A stretch of DNA of 64,000 bases from contig NZ_JBANCG010000001.1 in assembly GCF_037026715.1 (NCBI RefSeq), positions 62,001-126,000 of the forward strand, in the 5' to 3' direction. The notes beneath the pieces are model-generated. The model worked only from the letters and a program-made list of their open reading frames with translations, did no database searches and had not been told where the DNA came from. Below are positions 63,901-64,000 of the stretch, in pieces (position 1 is the first letter of the stretch; every line of letters starts with the position of its first letter). Both the position numbers and the translations under genes were made by a program. Source of the stretch: Breoghania sp037026715 (GTDB lineage Bacteria; Pseudomonadota; Alphaproteobacteria; Rhizobiales; Stappiaceae).

Positions 63901-64000
63901 CGACCCGTTATCGAAGTGGGCTCCGTTGCCGTCCTCAATGGAGAAGCTGTTCCAGTTGACGACGCCTGTATTGGAAGTCTGGTTGACCGTCAACGTCGAG
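57979..64000 (-). CDS. TpsA exoprotein (filamentous haemagglutinin-like adhesin), 5' end outside window
   Basis: At least 2006 codons are visible and the reading frame stays open to the edge; the first visible residues STLTVNQTSNTGVVNWNSFS belong to the TPS secretion domain, so only the signal and a short N-terminus are missing. The TPS domain has LNRVTGNIQSRVDGALTATG and SLYLINPAGVVVG. GLUG-type repeats form three blocks (about 62,290-61,930; 61,480-60,990; 59,700-59,300) with GGLVG and NSYATG units. A carboxypeptidase-regulatory-like unit lies near 60,850-60,700. YDG and MBG repeats follow at 59,130-58,180. The C-terminus holds two Cys. It is a surface-exposed or secreted adhesin. Confidence 0.93.
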   Translation of the reverse strand, partial: STLTVNQTSNTGVVNWNSFSIEDGNGAHFDNGSGATLNRVTGNIQSRVDGALTATGSLYLINPAGVVVGTGGMIATGGSFVASTHDTTDADFLDGGNITFKGTSTASVLNAGTITSAQGDVALIARSVTNTGALFAPNGTVGLAAGYEILMKDAADADGLLSVKVGGADTQVVNSGTIAAANAEMRANGGNVYALAGNTDAVIKATGVTSSGGRIFLTAGDAGSVKATGQLQARRIAASAPPLPSAKPALDGGEITIAAGNIDLSGGIDASGYGAATNGGTVTVIAKDTLTFSGAIEAKGGEGGSGGFVETSGAHLSVADSARVTTLSENGAAGTWLIDPNDLTIAASGGDITGTAISANLAGGNITLSSNDGATSGNGDIFVNDAIAWSADTTLTLDAVRNIEINADIAASGASAGLALTYGGDYSFGGGTVTLSGASASLDIGGTAYTLIHDVDDLQAINGAGNYALAENIDATGTVSWNAGAGWETIGGFSGILAGLGNKIDGLTLNRPWDTSVGMFSSASGRFRDFTLSNVSILGGGSAGALAYRIEGGKGVSNVHVTGSVTSVGGGGQVGGLIGWIDQTPISGSSSAATVTGFGEVGGLVGRLRAGSITNSYATGAVTGTTDYVGGLVGSSYQGGTLTNVYASGNVTGTTNVGGLVGGAAFAGTVTATNAYWDADSTGQSTSYAGTSISNANAYTQSTYSGFDFTNTWVIVPGGSRPMLRSEYSTSIATAHQLQLISLDLSADYTLVGDVDMTSAFVANDGGYYGDVWDSAGFVTIGTGVDPFTGSLDGLDHEIIGLTVDGGGGTYKGLFGSVNGAAFSNLSLVNATVTGGGYVGALAGYARGGSTFTNVHASGSVTASGGYTGMLVGLLAGSSMAYSSSSGSVTALDTAGNAGGLVGQLSSTATLDQVFSTANVRGNKNLGGLVGTSQGAISNAYAMGSVTGVASGGSPAQAIGALVGIQAGGSITSSFATGYVSGANDRGGLVGANPSNVTNSYWDKETTGTPTDAGGTAATTAELQGTLPTGFDNAIWGIGENLYPYLKWQFASTPVAVSGKAYSDAGSTVLAGVDVSAISGGSLLGTATTGANGYYYILSAPGSIDAAGALAYFDGESSQAATYSDRVTATGVSGADIWNNTFRIATDAATLSSVSTALQTTIGSLSDVDLDFINNIPGSVLRSDGNGKSLDIVLDASSDLSLDLNMYAGGGLTVSTGGTFSVDKSLMTLWAVNGDLTVNGDVAWGNSYALNLYADTSNTSITINGSVTAANGTLDVERTGAAGNVAATATGAINVGRFVTDTNWTQIGSNLPAFYAGDFRIDGAQFIRALGGDGSSADPYQLTDVYGLQGMGSSGLLANSFVLANDIDASGTSGWNSGAGFDPIGTFSGVLDGQGHTISGLTIHRDAENSVGLFSLLSGTVSDIGLLGGDIEGGGDSGALVGTVNASGVVTRSYSSAAVSGSDNFIGGLVGHNYGSISLSFASGAVTSTASSAGGFVGVNEGTISNSYATGAVIADNYAGGFAGGNRGTLEHVYSTGLVSGAGTKGGLTPYNSGTITAAFWNTETSGTSSGYGTGLTTAQLHSLSTFADAGFDIDDAGGTGAVWRIYDGYTAPLLRTFMTGLTVTGGEGTKTYDGSATSTDVGTLTYDPTSYDSSLLLGSAFYTASSADADSYSGANLTLSGLYSTQFGYDLTLDAGALTVNKASLSVTAHALSKTYGQSDPALTYTYSGLVGGDDASVFSGALTRDSGENARTYAISQGDLSAGGNYAISFTGANFTINKAVLTVNANALSKTYGDANPTLTFGYSGLAGGDDASVFSGALDTLVDKTTGIGAYAITQGTLSAGGNYTIDYTGANLTVNARAITVKADDIARLQGDPNPPLTWTMTSGDLVNGDTLSGTLETVADMNSAAGDYDITQGTLAATSNYDLSFDAGTLTVNAKALPPTGPEYPAPPQTFESNAPRLDTPDTGGTELRFCSVGVVGSDAANVVYPCNRSFGSWLSAAAQ
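58180..58896 (-). repeat. Three MBG-type protein repeats in TpsA
   Basis: Units of 78, 80 and about 79 residues, each opening with forms of KASLSVTAHALSKTYG, KAVLTVNANALSKTYG and ARAITVKADDIARLQG. The first two share GGDDASVFSGAL and AGGNY. The third is more diverged. They follow one YDG unit (TKTYDGSATSTDVGTLTY). Such repeats are common stalk units in surface adhesins. Confidence 0.8.

Overview
The window is about 64 kb of high-GC DNA from an alphaproteobacterium, most likely a member of the Hyphomicrobiales. I infer this from the gene order (lgt/midA/pgeF facing ubiK-ybjN-proC; prs-rplY-pth-ychF; uvrC, pgsA, moaD and moaE close together; ilvE facing marR-ompR-envZ-type genes), the unfused petABC operon, and family types such as DUF6111, DUF1285 and an Omp25-like porin. 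A Stappiaceae-like host would fit, but I cannot prove genus or family.

From 1 to 6.2 kb there is a minus-strand operon of a MoxR ATPase, a DUF58 protein, a BatA-N/DUF4159 membrane protein and a further membrane protein cut by the window edge. From 6.5 to 12.7 kb are DUF1285, a CoA pyrophosphatase, DUF6111 and a CCA-adding enzyme, then hemF and trmL on the other strand, then an ABC exporter. From 13.0 to 15.8 kb lies the cytochrome bc1 operon petABC. From 15.9 to 17.5 kb mtnP and apt form a methylthioadenosine/adenine salvage pair. From 17.5 to 19.7 kb there are two overlapping MaoC-fold genes and a divergent O-methyltransferase. A large inverted repeat separates them from ychF, pth, rplY and prs (20-23.7 kb).

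From 24 to 31.7 kb come a lipoprotein, an M24-fold protein without metal ligands, pgeF, midA and lgt, facing ubiK, a ybjN-like gene, proC and a tetR. From 31.8 to 35.6 kb a histidine kinase, OmpR-type regulator and MarR regulator face ilvE. From 35.7 to 46.7 kb there is a drug-efflux MFS protein, moaE-moaD-pgsA, a diguanylate cyclase and a TPR-sulfotransferase (both lying between pgsA and uvrC), uvrC, a short-chain dehydrogenase, a Ca/Na exchanger and a glycosyltransferase. From 47 to 55.2 kb are a beta-barrel protein, a GST, a small secreted orphan, rlmJ, an RG-rich cold-shock protein, a small orphan, a YcbL-type hydrolase, an RlpA-like protein, a nitrilase-family amidohydrolase and a SIMPL protein.

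The accessory part begins at 55.46 kb. A tRNA with a CAT anticodon (probably tRNA-Ile2) is followed by a frameshifted integrase remnant and an IS3-like transposase fragment. Next comes a two-partner secretion system: a TpsB outer-membrane transporter overlapping by 4 bp a giant TpsA exoprotein that runs off the right edge. The TpsA carries GLUG and YDG/MBG repeats and a C-terminal cysteine pair. This looks like the left end of a decayed genomic island.

The strongest regulatory signal is at rplY (L25), where a good promoter is followed by an intrinsic terminator inside the leader. That layout predicts attenuation.
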